Shown here one piece after another: positions 22,750-35,210 of a DNA stretch of 64,000 nt; the first letter of the stretch is position 1; every line of letters begins with the position of its first letter. Location: the NCBI GenBank assembly GCA_928212115.1, contig CAKMRJ010002223.1, forward strand, positions 312,785,759-312,849,758, in the 5' to 3' direction. The position numbers were made by a program, and so were the translations under genes. The notes under the pieces were generated by a model that worked only from the letters and a program-made list of their open reading frames with translations, ran no database searches and had not been told where the DNA came from. The stretch comes from Lactuca virosa (lineage: Eukaryota; Streptophyta; Magnoliopsida; Asterales; Asteraceae).

Positions 22750-23091
22750 TGTTGAGTCTATGGGTTGCGCCATTGGGCTTTATTAGTTTGGTCCATTTGT
22801 ATACTCGGTCTGGGTCTGTCCAGCCGTGTTTTGTTTTTAGGGTTTAGTATATATAGTGCATGCATGCGTTATATTGAGAACGCTACTTGATTATCATTTA
22901 AAACAGATCTTGTACTGTAACCCTAGCACACCTCTACAGTAGCAATTCTCATTGAATTCTTCTGAGGTGGAGCATATTAATCATTCGACACTCGTTCGAT
23001 TCATCGTGGTGTTTATCGTTTTATATTACTTGTTATTGTCTTATTGATATATGTTTGAAACTATCGATCTTAGAGAATATTATTCTCATCA
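22750..23091 (+). repeat. S2 5' LTR
   Basis: 342 bp from TGTTGAGTCTATGGG to TATTCTCATCA. TATA-like TATATATAG near 22847. The 3' LTR (35223-35543) matches base for base apart from about 12 substitutions, two small indels and the missing end 23070-23091. Confidence 0.95.
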
Positions 23092-23093
23092 AT

Positions 23094-23105
23094 TGGTATC
23101 AGAGC
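23094..23105 (+). other. S2 primer-binding site (initiator Met tRNA)
   Basis: TGGTATCAGAGC, a perfect complement of the plant initiator-Met tRNA end, two bases downstream of the 5' LTR. Confidence 0.95.
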
Positions 23106-23280
23106 AGGAGTCTGTGTAAATCATACGCATCTCTTCTGTTTGAAGAATTTTCTTAGGGTTTCCGCTTTTATTGGATCTGTTGAGCCGTCATTCCTTAATT
23201 GACGTTGTTCATAGATCTCGATATTACCCTATTCAATCTTTACAAGTCTGATTCTTAGCAGATATCTGAAAAAGGTCATC

Positions 23281-26200
23281 GTGTCTCACGAAGATTCACA
23301 AACCAATCCAATCAATATCTCCAACAGCATTGGATCCACAACCAGAATCCCGATTCTATACACTCAAGATTATGAAGTTTGTACGCATCACTTTGAGGAC
23401 TATGTCGTTGGTTCTGAAAAAAATGGTTATCTTATCTGGGAAGCAATAACATTGGGTCCTTTTGTTCATTCTGGAACAAATAGAACCATTAAGACTCAAA
23501 AGGAGTACAACAAACTCTTAACTGATGTGGAAAAGATTCCTCAAGACGAAAAAGATAAGTTGTTGTGTAATGTTAAAGCCATGAGAATGATCAGATTTGC
23601 TTTACAATCCAATACTTTTCGTTTGGTAAGCCCATGCAACACGGAAAAAGAGATCTGGGATAGACTTAAAGAGTTGTATTCCACTGATGAGGACCTAGAA
23701 CATTCTATCCAAACTCTATTGCTCTCTGAGTTCGGAGCTTTCCAACAAAATCCAGATGAAAAACTTATTCAGGCATTCAATCGTTTTAACCATCTTTTGA
23801 GCAAGATGATCAAGCACGGTATTAGAAGAGAAGTGATCGAATAGAAGGTCACATTTCTGAATGGTTAAGGCTCATGAGCAGTTTAAAACCTATTCATTGG
23901 CGAAGATGGTGGGTATTCTCAAGTCTCATGAAAGTGATGTGACAAAGGAAGCGAAAGTGGTGTCTAGTATGGGATCCTTGGCCCTTCTCTCTAAGGCGAA
24001 GAATATGCCAGAAGATGAAGAAGAGTCAGAAATGTCAGAATGTGATCTGACAAGCGAAGAGTATGCAATGATGGTTTCCAACCCGAAGCGGTTTGCTTGC
24101 AAAAAGTTTCCTGTTGCCAAGAACCGAAACTGGCAGGGAAGCTACATCTCAGAAAAGGCGAAAGAGGAGATCAAAAATAATCCTCAGAAAGAAGAAGAGA
24201 AGAAGGACAACAAACTGGTTGGAGACTCTGGATACGATTGCAACTTCTGCCATGGCAAAAACCACTTTGCCAAAGATTGCATGTTAAGAAAGCTATCGGA
24301 GAAGAAGGAGGGTGAAGATGATGAAGCATACCATATGCGCAAGCTGGAGGAGATAAAGAAGAAGAAAGCCTCTAATAATTCTATGAATGCTTTGATTGTG
24401 TAGGAGAACGTTGTTGATGATGAATTCGATGGTGTAGAGGTCTGGTCTATAGACTCTGAAGATGAAGAAGTACGTAAACCCACGCATGGTAGGGCATTTG
24501 TGGTGAAAGAAGATAGTAATGAGTTTGCTGGGAGATACTTGATGGTGACAACTGGAGTGTCACAAATGAGGGGCTACACAATCGATGGCTAGTATGATGA
24601 GGCGAATCTGAAGGAAGATAAGTGTTTTGTTGCCAAACCAGTGAGGGAAAGGATCAACGACTCCGATCAGTTGATCAAGAAGGTACAATCCATTCTCGAA
24701 TCACTTAAAATACCTGTAACAAACTATGAAAAGGAATTAAACGAATTAAAATACAAATTTTCTAGTTTAAGTGGCAGTCTAATGCAAACACGCCTCACAA
24801 ATGCTAACCTAACCGATCAAATTAGTAGGGTGACATACAAGAATGAGGAGCGAAGGATGTGGGTAGAGAAGACGGAGTTAGAGTTAGTTAGGGCGAGAGA
24901 TGAAGTTATTTATTTGCAACGTGATAACTTGAAACTTTTGAAACAAAGAAACATTTTTTGCTTGATTGCTAAACGTTTATATACTAATATCACTCAATTG
25001 CATTTAGATTGTGAAATCGGCAAAAAGATTCACAAAATGATTTTTTCCTTCCTGGAGTTAAAGGAGGACGAAGTTGATATTGATGGTTATAACTGTGAAT
25101 CTATTGTTTCTTCAGATAACATCTCTGAGGCCTATAGGATTGGTCTGGACAAAATCGAGTCCTTTATCAAGTGCAAGGACCATAAGGACATGCTTAAAAC
25201 TCTGTTGGACGAGAATGATAAATTGAAAATCAAGACCAAAACCATACAGAAATTTGATTCGTTGAGTACCAAGTTGAGTTCAGAAAACAAGATAAATGTA
25301 GAAAACACTTCTGAATTTGACGAGGACAGTGATATGAGTGAAATTTCTGTAGAGGATGTGGTTGACTGCTCTGAATTCCTCAAAAGTGAACCCAAACCGG
25401 CAAAACCACTCATATCTGAAAACTCAGTTGAGTTCGCTCGTATGTCCAAGGACAAGTCCAAAGTCCTTAAAGAATAGGCGGTTGTATATAAAAAGGTGCA
25501 AACAGTACCGAATCAAGTGTATGCCACCACTGGAGTTACCAAGAAGCAAACAGTTGAGCTAACTTCTTTGGTAGATGAAGACAACGCTGATGGGTGTGAT
25601 AATTTCTTCTGGTTAGCTCCCATTGACAATGCAGACGAAACAGTAGGTCTGTCGGAGCAAACCTCATGGAGAGTCAAGAGTAGATAAGTGGCTGAACCTC
25701 TTAACAAGCCTTCAAGCTTTGATAAGCCAAGTATAAGCGGTACTAAAGAAATTCAAGGTGAACCAGTAAAGGCATCAAGAGAATCATCTCCAAGCGAACC
25801 TCGTGAAGATAAACCAAAACCAAAAGCAAACATTCACAAATCACAAAAACAACTTGCTGAGCAAACACGTCAAAGGAACAGAAGGTACCAGAAGAATCTC
25901 AAAGAGAGAAAGCAGTTTTGGAATTCTCAAAACGCTAATCACGTTCACAATGTATCGAGTCCACAGGCGAAAGTAAGCCCTCAGACAAACAAAGGTCCAT
26001 GCACTCACTGCCAATCCTGTAGTCAAGCGAACCGAAAGACTAGTTTCGGTTCCAGATCAAGTGGTGACAAGAACCGAAAGCCTAACTTTGGTCCTAAACC
26101 CCATCCTTCTCATTCTCAACCAAAGCAGAATCCTAACAAGGATGTCAAGGATGGCAAAACACAAACAAAGAAGACGTCATCTAACCCTAGGAAACACGAA

Positions 26201-26392
26201 AACAAGTTTGTTAAGAATCAAAACAAAAATCCTCAATCTGATTTAAACAAACTCAAGGTCTTTACCGTCAAAAGGAAAGACGAAACCACACTAATAAAAA
26301 GAACTTATATGGTTGATCTTTCTATTCCTATTCCATGTTCTGTAAAAGGCTCACGTGTTCCCAAGCAACTTTGGGTTCCTAAATCTGCTTGA
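23281..26392 (+). pseudogene. S2 gag (large, with CCHC knuckle and coiled coil)
   Basis: An N-terminal copia gag domain occupies 23281-23844 (LIWEAITLGPF, KEIWDRLKELY). A stop and a frame change follow at 23842-23861, where some sequence appears lost. From 23861 onward one frame continues to 28528, broken only by in-frame stops (24401, about 24590, 25475, 25685, 26390, 27215). The zinc knuckle CNFCHGKNHFAKDC is intact at about 24238-24282. A coiled coil (24641-25470) and a basic Lys/Asn/Gln-rich tail (25688-26392) follow. This oversized gag is usual for Sireviruses. The start ATC/GTG region near 23278 has no ATG; the true initiator may be mutated. Role: particle assembly and RNA packaging. 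Confidence 0.88.
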
Positions 26393-26395
26393 TTT

Positions 26396-28528
26396 TTGCA
26401 GGTTATAAGTGACGAGCAGTTCGATGATGAATGGTACATTGATAGTGGCTGCTCACGTCACATGATAGGAAGGATGGAAGAGCTAAGGGAGTTTCGGGCC
26501 CTTAAGGATGGTGGATGTGTCATATATGGGAATAATTCATATGACACGATCAAAGGCTACGGAATGATCACAAACGGTGAATTCTCAATCTGGAAGGTAT
26601 CATATGTAGAGGGATTGCGGCACAATCTCATCAGTGTCTCTCAACTGGTTGTGGGAACTGGCTTGAAGGTTTCTTTCGATGATGAAGGTTCAGAGATTGT
26701 TGAAAAGAAGATGAAGACTGTCCTATTAAAATCCAAGCGAAAAGGAGAAATGTATCCTCTAAATCTTAATCCAATTCGAGGAAACCCAGCTGTATGCCAT
26801 TTAACGAAAGCACACTCTGACAAAAGTTGGCTATGGCACCGAAGTCTCTCACATCTCAACTTTAAGGATATCAACAAGTTGGTTATCAGTGATCATGTAC
26901 GAGGACTTCCACTTCTCAAATTTGATAAGGAACACTTGTGCGCAGCATGTGAGATGGGAAAGCAAAGACGAAAGAGTCATCCCACAATTTTTAACACAAA
27001 GATCATCGAACCTCTTAAGCTTCTTCACATCGATCTATGTGGTCCTTCGGCCATAGAAAGCATCGGTGGTAGTAAGTACATTTTAGTAATTGTTGATGAC
27101 TTTTCACGCTTCAGTTGGGTTTTCTTTCTTAAACAGAAATCAGAGGCGACTTCAAAGCTCAAAGAATTTATAAAGCAAGTGGAACTTCAACTGCGAAAGG
27201 TGGTTAGAAATGTCTGAAGTGACAATGGGCTGGAATTCAAAAACCAAGAGTTTGAAGAATTTCTCGATGAAAAGGGAGTGTCTCACAACTTCGTTGCTCC
27301 CTATACTCTACAACAAAATGGCGTAGTTGAAAGGCGAAACCGTTCGTTGTGTGAAGCGGCCCGAACCATGCTCAGTTTCGCTTCTCTACCTCTGTACTTC
27401 TGGGCTGATGCAATTGCAGCTGCCTGCTATACCCAGAACCGAACCTTCCTCAACAAGAGATTTTCCATCACTCCATACGAAATATTGAATAATCGTAAGC
27501 CAAATGTCAAGATCTTCCATGTGTTCGGTTCAAGGTGCTTTATTTTCAACTCCAAAGAGAACCGAAACAAGTTCGATGTAAAGGCAGATGAAGGGATTTT
27601 TCTTGGTTACTCGCTAACTTCAAAGGCATATAGGGTTCTGAATAAACGTTCAAAGACAATTGAAGAAACCAACTATGTTACCTTTGATGATGATTACGTG
27701 AAGAAACTTCAGTTAAGCAAAGGACCAACGAAGGAAATCTTTCCAAAATCAGGTCAAGTCTCGGTTCCAATCTCCAATCTATTTGAAGAATACATGTTGC
27801 TCTTTGATGAACCACAGAGAGCAATTCATTCTGAGACAAAGGCAGCTGATAACAAGATCGACAACTTGAAGAAAATTATCGATGAAGCAGCAAAAGAAAT
27901 GGAAAGCGAACATCAAGGACCAACTGAACAGCCAAGTCCAAACGAACCTCGAGATCAAGGCGAACCCCAAAGCTCCAGCGAACCTACTCATAGATGTTCT
28001 ACATTCCAGGGGGAGAGTTCATCTACACCAAGGCGACCTGACTTACCATTCAAGGGGGAGAACCCATCTCCAACAATTACCCATGAAAGTCCAATCGAAG
28101 GGGAGAATTCTGAACCGGATGTTGAGTTTGTTTCGTCATTCGAGGGGGAGAAAAACAATACAAATGACGAAGATTCTCAATCAGAATTTGAAGAAGAAAT
28201 AAATGCCGAATTGGATCCTGACTATGATCCAAACTACCCTCCTCTCACAAAATGGACAAAAGATCATCCAAAAACTCAAGTAATCGGTGAAACATCTGAA
28301 GGAGTTCTTACTCGGTCTCAAATAAAAGCGAAGCAAACTGCTCTGTTCTCTCAAGTAGAATTTTTCATGTTTAATTCGTTCGTCTCGATAATAGAACCAA
28401 AAATGGTTAATATTGCACTCGATCACTCCGATTGGGTACAGGCAATGCAAGATGAACTCCATGAGTTTGAGCGAAATCGAGTTTGGAGACTGATTCCCAC
28501 ACAAAGGATGCATCTGTGGTTGGATTAA
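26396..28528 (+). pseudogene. S2 protease and integrase
   Basis: The protease motif DSGCSRHM (about 26435-26460) holds the catalytic Asp. Integrase begins with the zinc-binding HHCC region: H...SLSHLNF near 26839 and CAACEMGK near 26940. The core has Asp in HIDLCGP (about 27028) and SDNGLEF (about 27218), and Glu in NGVVERRNRS (about 27330). An in-frame TGA at 27215-27217 stands where relatives have Arg before SDNG; this is a one-base CGA to TGA change. The C-terminal integrase part (NNRKPNVKIFHVFGSRCF) runs to about 27720, then the hinge with purine tracts. The gag-pol junction shows only a stop (26390), so ancestral gag-pol was probably one frame. Confidence 0.92.
28007..28152 (+). repeat. 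S2 cluster of internal polypurine tracts
   Basis: Purine runs of the AGGGGGAG type lie at 28007, 28051, 28097 and 28141, spaced 44-46 bp. They are in frame and encode a 15-residue repeat with GES, GEN, GEN and GEK at its core. S1 has the equivalent at 469-573. The conserved spacing and nucleotide identity exceed what the protein needs. Confidence 0.8.
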
Positions 28529-29898
28529 AATGGGTATTCAGGAACAAAATGGACAAAGAAGGGAATGTGATTCGTAATAAAGCAAGGTTGGTTGTGAAGG
28601 GATATTGTCAGGAAGAAGGTATAGACTATGAAGAAACCTTCGCTCCTATAGCAAGGTTAGAATCAGTGCGAATCTTTCTGGAATATGATGCACACAAAAA
28701 CTTTGAAGTATTTCAAATGGATGTCAAGTGTGCCTTCCTGAATGGAGAACTAGAGGAAACTGTATATGTTGAGCAACCACCGGGTTTCGTGAACGAAAGG
28801 TATCCTGATCATTGCTATATTATGGATAAAGCCGTCTATGGTTTGAAGCAAGCTCCTAGAGCCTGGTATGAAACCCTAACTCGATTTCTAAAAATGTCCA
28901 AGTTTAAACAAGGTTTGGTTGACCCAACCTTCTTTCGCAAGAAAGAGGGTGACCACTTAATGATCGTCCAAATTTACGTCGATGACATCATCTTCGGTTC
29001 CACGAATCCCAGCCTAACAGCTGAATTCAGGAAGTTGATGGAGACTAAGTTTGAGATGAGCTCAATGGGTCCAATTAACTTTTTTATTGGCATGAATATT
29101 AGACAGGGACCCGAAGGCATATTTATCAATCAGGAGGCTTACACGAAGACCCTACTGGCTAAGTTTGGCATGATGGGAGATTCCAAAGTAAAGGTTCCTA
29201 TGGCATTTGGAACGAAGTTAACACCATCTCTGGAGAAATCGGCTGCTGATATGACTCTCTATCGTCAAATGATAAGGTCTCTAATGTATCTAACAGCTAG
29301 TAGACTGGATATAATGTTTTCTGTTTGTTATTGTGCCAGGTTCCAAGATAATCCACGCGAACCTCATATGGTGGCTGTTAAGAACATCTTCAGATATTTG
29401 AAGCGAACCTCATCTCTCGGTCTGTGGTATCCTGCTAAATCAGGATTTTTCGTTCAAGCATTCTCTGATGCTGATCTTGGAGGATGCGGTTTGGACCGAA
29501 AGAGCACTACAGGTGGATGTCAATTCCTCGATGGTAAACTCGTCAGCTGGCAGTCCAAGAAACAAACATGCGTTTCACTCTCTACAGCCGAAGCTGAATA
29601 TATTGTTGCATCATCTTGCACTTCCCAGGTCATTTGGATCCAAAGCCAATTAAGAGATTATGGGTTGAATATGAAGAAGATTCCTCTTTATTGCGATTCA
29701 GAAAGCGCTATTCGGATATGTCACAATCCAGTACAACACTCCAAAACGATACATATAGCACTGAGATACCACTTCATCAAAGATCACGTTGAATATGGTA
29801 ATGTGGAAATCCACTTTGTTAGATCTGCTGATCAACTAGCTGACATCTTCACAAAAGCCTTACATGAAGTAAGTTTTAATAAATCCTCCAAGGCTTAG
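28483..29898 (+). pseudogene. S2 reverse transcriptase and RNase H
   Basis: The longest open frame of the window (471 codons), in a different frame from integrase because of a one-base indel near 28500. RT blocks: VGLKWVFRNKMDKEGN, ARLVVKGYCQEEGIDYEETFAPIARLE, QMDVKCAFLNGELEE, AVYGLKQAPRAWYE and the catalytic YVDDIIFGS (about 28975-29000). RNase H: SDADLGG, STAEAEY and CDSESAI carry the acidic residues, and the end reads LADIFTKALHE. The catalytic residues are all present, so only the upstream stop and shift disable it. Role: copying element RNA to cDNA and removing the RNA strand. Confidence 0.95.
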
Positions 29899-29957
29899 GA
29901 ATGATGGAAGCTGAATCAGTACCGAAACTACTTTCGCCTCATTAAAATTGAACAAGA

Positions 29958-30035
29958 GAAATAGAGCGAACGCTCGTTCTATTTCGGCTCCGGTATTTTC
30001 GGGAACCGAAATGAACCGAACGCTCGGTCCATTTC
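29958..30035 (+). repeat. Two tandem hairpins after S2 RNase H
   Basis: Arms GAAATAGAGCGA (29958-29969) and TCGTTCTATTTC (29974-29985), loop ACGC. Fifty bases on, arms GAAATGAACCGA (30008-30019) and TCGGTCCATTTC (30024-30035), same loop. Stems differ but still pair (12 pairs with one wobble; 11 of 12). Confidence 0.8.
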
Positions 30036-31490
30036 GCTTCACTACGTTTAGGTGAAGTTTCGGTTGTATACTTTGTACACTATGTATATCTTTTCTTAAT
30101 TCATTTCTTCTCATAAAATTCAAAAATATTTTCCTTTCTGTTTTTATTTCTTTTTTAGAAAATTCATAAAACTCAAAAATATTTTTCTTTCTGTTTTTAT
30201 TTCTTTTTCTGAAAATTCATAAAATCCAAATTTTTTTTTTTTTGTTCTTGTTGCTTTTTATAAAAATCAGAAATACCAAAAATATCACTGAAAGGTATCA
30301 TGGATCATTCAAATGATGGAACTGGGACAGGTATAACACTCTTTATCTATGTACTAGCTAAGTGTCCCTAGAAGCATGCTGTTGCATGTCGACCGAAGCC
30401 TCCAAGACTTTGAGTGAAGCCTTACTGATTCGATATATACAAATCGTTTCTTCCCAATTAGGATGATAAACTCACTCAAGTCATGAGCTACCTTACTCTT
30501 CTCACATTGAGTTAAGAGTTATCTGCTTGGTCCGTCTTTCACAGCAGAGGTGCTTTCAGTTCTTTAACCACCTATTCTTATTTCTCCATCTCACTTTCGG
30601 TTCATAATAGTAACCCTTGAGATTCTCAGATTTTACCACTGAGGTCTATGGTTACACAACATCTGTGTTAATGATCTTAGCTTCGTTTCACCACGTGCTA
30701 AGTGAAACCCAAAATCCAATACCTATAACGAATTGACGGTGAACAATCAACTGTTCTAGCTTTCATCCAAGTATTAACGAAACTACTATTAGTTATTGGT
30801 ACCAAGAAATCTCTTTTTAATTTTTGTGCGATATTTATGAAAATGTTTGACACCAAGGCTTTTCTTACCATAAGATCCAGTTTATTTTTGTTTTTGAGAT
30901 TTCTACAAAACTCACCAAGTCACTGAAAATGATCAAACCTACTTGTTTAATAGGCTACACTGGTATCACAAGTACTTCATCCAACTTTCGGTCTTATGTC
31001 AAGTACTGAAGTTCGGTTGAAGCTAAGCCACCCCTTATAGCTTAAATTTGAAAAGATGCCTTTCAATTTTTCTTAATAAACATTTGATCGTATTTCAACG
31101 GGAAACCACACAGACACTTCTAAGTCTCTCTTGACTTTGAAGGAAGCGATTTGAGCCCGGGATCCTTAGTTTCGTGTCTAAATAGACATCACTTAAATCC
31201 CACAAATACTTTGCTTTATTTCTTTTCTATTGGCACACTCTTGCACGAAGATCTTTATGATTTTCCCAATTCTTGTTCGTGGTTCTAATGGCAATTCTTC
31301 AGATTTTATGCTTCGGTTGTAAATGCTATGGTGGTACACTATGTTAAGGCGCGAACATTGCTAGCCTTTTATGAAGCGAAAGGGTTTGTCACAGTTTGAA
31401 AAGGAATTTGAAAAGTTTTCGAAGTTGAAACGACGGTAACAAGATAATATTTGCAACGGGCGCATGAATTTGAAACGGTTCCTAGCATCA
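30036..31490 (+). other. S2 conserved spacer between pol and 3' ORF
   Basis: No gene seen. A/T-rich repeats (about 30105-30285) are followed by islands conserved with S1: AGCATGCTG near 30372, GAGCTACCT and the inverted repeat ACTCTT (30495-30500)/AAGAGT (30514-30519), TGAAACCC near 30704, TTTCAACGGGAA near 31092 and GCCCGGG near 31155. The length between RNase H stop and 3' ORF start is 1.8 kb in both elements. Confidence 0.65.
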
Positions 31491-31494
31491 CGCC

Positions 31495-31709
31495 TGATGA
31501 CGTCTTCCTAGGGAAACACAGCTGTCAAATCGCGCTATTTCAGGCGCCGATTCAGAAGATCGTAGCATCATTACTACGGATTCTTTCTCTCTCTTGGAAA
31601 TGGTATATAAGTTTTTCTCACACCCCTTGTACCACTTTACCAATTCAAAACTCTCTCAAGAACACACCGGCGAATTTCTACTGTTCATCTCTTTCTTCAA
31701 GGTTCAACA
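31495..31709 (+). promoter_or_regulatory. Putative internal promoter of S2 3' ORF
   Basis: TATATAAG at 31604-31611 lies 106 bp before the ATG at 31710. TGATGACGTC (31495-31504), an ACGT-core bZIP-type site, lies about 100 bp further up. A pyrimidine-rich leader follows the TATA box. Same architecture as S1 4077-4229 although the sequences have diverged strongly. Confidence 0.5.
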
Positions 31710-34700
31710 ATGGCGGATTCCTCTTCTGTTCATGAACAAACTGCCCAGTCCTCTCTTCTCACCATTAAACCAAATCAAAACCTCATCATTGATCTCTCAC
31801 CTTTCCAGTATGATCGCTACATGTTGCAAGTGGTTGAATGCCTCAAATATTCACCACTTGTAGTTGCCCTAACCAAGGTGGAGTATGTTCATATGTCGCT
31901 ACTTTCTCAGGTCTACTCAACTGTTGTCTAGGATAAAGTTAAGGAGAGAATTTTCTTTGAGATCTTCAATAAAATGGCGTCAATTTCAAAAACTAGGTTT
32001 TGTTTGTTGCTAAGGATTGCTATCGACAACTCCATGATCAACCATGATTCCATTACCACCACTCAACTCTTCACAATGTTCTATGATATGGGGTACACTG
32101 AGGTTCTCACCACTCTCACAAAGTTCAAGAAATCTCGCATTCCTCCTCATTGGAATGGTCTTTTTACCCTCCTCTTCAAGGGTTTATCAGAGAGGGCTGC
32201 AGGTTCTGATGGAGCGAGCAAGGCGTTCATGACCTTTCTCTACGGTCTGTACCATGGGGTCAACATGGACTTTGGATCTATCTTATGGTCTCAACTGGTT
32301 CAAAGTATTAGTTCTACTTCATGCTAATCTGAAATCTCTTGTGCTAGGTTTTGGACTCTTGTTACTCAATGGGTGATGGAGAAGCTTCAAATTCCAACAA
32401 TGGCAGACTCACTGATGTCGTCTATTGCTACTTTCCACATGACAAAGATAATTGTCTTCGATCCATCGAAGTTTCTATTTATTGGTTCGGTTCTGGAATC
32501 CATGTACAGGTGTGTTTCCAATGAAAGCAAAGTGATAGCTGAGTACAAGAAGCTACCTCCTACAGGACCAAGGCAGCTTACACCCGAAATGCAAAGCTCG
32601 CTAGACGCAGCAGATAAACCAGCGAAAAGAGGGAAGAAGCCTGAAAGAAAAAGGGAGAAGGAAGGTCAATCCTCTAAAGTTTCTACTCCCAATAAGCAAA
32701 AGTCTGAACAAGCAGCCCCTTCTGCTCCAAGGAAACGCAAGACCAAGCAGAAGGCACACAAGTCGAAGGCTCATTCTTCAAGTGACTCTGACTACGTTCC
32801 TTCTGACCCACAGCCTGAACCAGAGTCCAGTGATGATGACGTTTCTCAACACGGGAGTTCTCTTTGAGGTAATTCGCCTCCACCCTCACCATCACATGAA
32901 GGTAACCGAAACTCACCTCCTCCTTCTCCTACACAATCGGTTCCTATTACTATTACTGCGTGGCCACCTCCCATCTCATCCTCAACTACAACCTCAATTC
33001 CAATACCCACCCCTTTATTAACCGAAGTTACCACAACTACTACTACTACAACAGAACCTCAATGTCATGCCAACGTATCTTATACGGGGGCACCTACTTT
33101 CGAATCTGAACCACCAATTACCTCAAAACCTCTTTCCCCACCTCCCTCACACGAATCTGGCCCTGTTCTTGGCGGAGCAGAAATGGAATTTGATTCTATC
33201 TATTTTAGCCCATATCGAGTACAGAGCGATGATGATGATGACGTTCCTGTCATGAAGAGGCATATAAAGGATCTGAATGACAAGCTTGACCAATTGCTTT
33301 CTTCTTCCTCTTTTACTTCAAGTAATGCATACTCTGAAGCTGCAATCAAGGCTCTGTTGGCAACTTTTGACAAGGAGCATGACACTTACATTTCTAATGT
33401 TGTCAAAGCTATAGATGCTTCCACTTCCACATGCCAGAAAGCTTCTATTGCAGTTGAAGAATCCACCAAAGATTGCAAGTAAGCGACCGCAAATGTCGAA
33501 AAACTAATTTCTGATGCTCAAGTTTTTCTTGATTCTCTTCAGGTTGCAGCTTAGAAGAATGCTCAAATGGTGAATGATTTTGTTGATACTCTTACCAGAT
33601 CGCTTCAAGCTGAAAAGAAGCACTTTGAGGAGACACGTCAAGCTACCAAGTTCGCCAACATCGAGCTTCAAACATCAGTTGATGCCCATCTTACTCAACT
33701 CGAAGCCGAACTAGCTGTGGAAAGCAAGATAATGGATGAACTGGATCGTCGAACTGCTCAGCTTAAAACTCAGAACTTGAAGCTCAAGATGGCGAACAAG
33801 GAAATTAATGAACTTAATTCGGAACGAGCAGTCGTCAAAATCTTTGTTGGTGATGTGCATTCTATTCTATTACATCTTCTGGACGCACATGACTCGGTCC
33901 TTACAATCTCGGTTCGACGCCACTTGGCTGAGAAATTGAGACCTACTTCTAGATATTCTAAGCATGATTGAAGGTGTTCCGGATCCCATTGTCCCTCAGA
34001 AACAAGGGGAGAAGAGATTACAGGATCAACCACAACAACCTCCAATAAGCAAACCCATCACCCAACCAAAAGGCACTGCTGAACCGAAGGGTAATGAAGC
34101 TTCGGGCAGTATGAAGTACAAACGAAAGAAGAAAATTGGTGATGATGATGATGTTGAAATCGAAGATGTGGTTGAAACTGAACAAAAAGCTTCCAAAACT
34201 AAAAACCTCAAAATCAAGCCAAATGATCGAGAGCTTGAGGAAAAGCTTCGTAAAGCAAAGGAAGAAGTTGAAAGGGAGAGGAAACAAAAAGAAGCAAACA
34301 ATGCATTAGAATGAAGGAAATCTATGTTCCCTCTATGGACTATGGAAATGCTTCTGAAGGAGGTAATTGATTCTCCAAGCACACATTGGCTCGAATTGGT
34401 CCTTTCATTCGATCTTGAGAATTCCAAGGATTCTCAATTTGATATGCCAATCACCCGAAAGGCATTCATCTTTCATTGTTTTGAGTCAGCAGTTGTCATC
34501 CCCTCTCCTGACCCAAAGGTTGATCGAGACCTAATCGAAAACTATCTTACGTTCTCTCAACCGCAATACCTGACTTGGAGTAAACAGAAGATCACAACAG
34601 TCAAGGTGTTGAAACCCACTTCAGCAGGGAAGTTTATCAATGTCAAATTCAAAGTGACCCAAGGCTCAGAGAGTTCGGTTCACATGATCTCCCTAGCTGA

Positions 34701-35190
34701 TCTGCCAAATTTGAATCCTCATGATTGGATTCTCCTGAACAATATTTTGTTGACTAATCAACAAGAGTATGAGCCTATCATTGATCACATCAAGCGAGTG
34801 CTGGTGTGCTATATTATTGAAGTCGCAAAGATGGATTAGGAAATCGCCTCTGCCTTGAGAAGGAAGCCCACTATTAATCCAACAGGGAAGGCAAGCCACA
34901 TCAACGTGATGATGAAGGGAAAAATCGACCCATAGTTTCATACAGTCATGTTCATCAGGGGCGAAGGTCAAAAATTCTTGTTCGCTCTCGTTGACAAACA
35001 CATGTTCTCCACTTCCTGCTTGGAGCATATTCTCGATAGCATACACAGGTGCAATCAAAACATTGAAGCAGATAAGAAGATCTTTTCAGATATGCTTCGG
35101 TGGTACATTAACTTTCATCAAACTCTTCTTGCCATCATACCAAAGTTGTTCAAGACTGTGAAGAAAATCACCGTTACTCAACCGAAGTGA
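31710..35190 (+). pseudogene. S2 3' accessory ORF (env-position), decayed
   Basis: ATG at 31710 in the context ACAATGGCG. Module order equals S1: N-terminal helical domain (to about 32560; motif ISCARFW near 32334); Lys/Arg-rich segment with several KKP/KRK clusters (32610-32780); Ser/Asp and Pro-rich part; acidic run DDDDD (about 33228); coiled coil (about 33240-33960); KYKRKKK then Lys/Glu-rich helix (34095-34314); and a C-terminal domain (34324-35190) with SLADLPNLNPHDW. Stops or shifts occur near 31929, 32325, 32865, 33480, 33552, 33970, 34312, 34837 and 34933. Shared motifs with S1 over the whole length show descent from one ancestral ORF. No signal peptide or clear membrane helix is visible. 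Function unknown; nuclear or particle-associated roles are possible but unsupported. Confidence 0.78.
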
Positions 35191-35210
35191 TCTCTCGCCT
35201 CAATTGGCGC

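Noticed and set aside
24238..24282. Host CCHC zinc-finger gene
   Set aside because: It is embedded in S2 gag between a primer-binding site and protease, and belongs to the element.
26380..26402. Splice acceptor (TTTTTGCAG) at the S2 gag-protease boundary
   Set aside because: No matching donor or second copy in the window supports splicing there, and a plain nonsense mutation explains the TGA.
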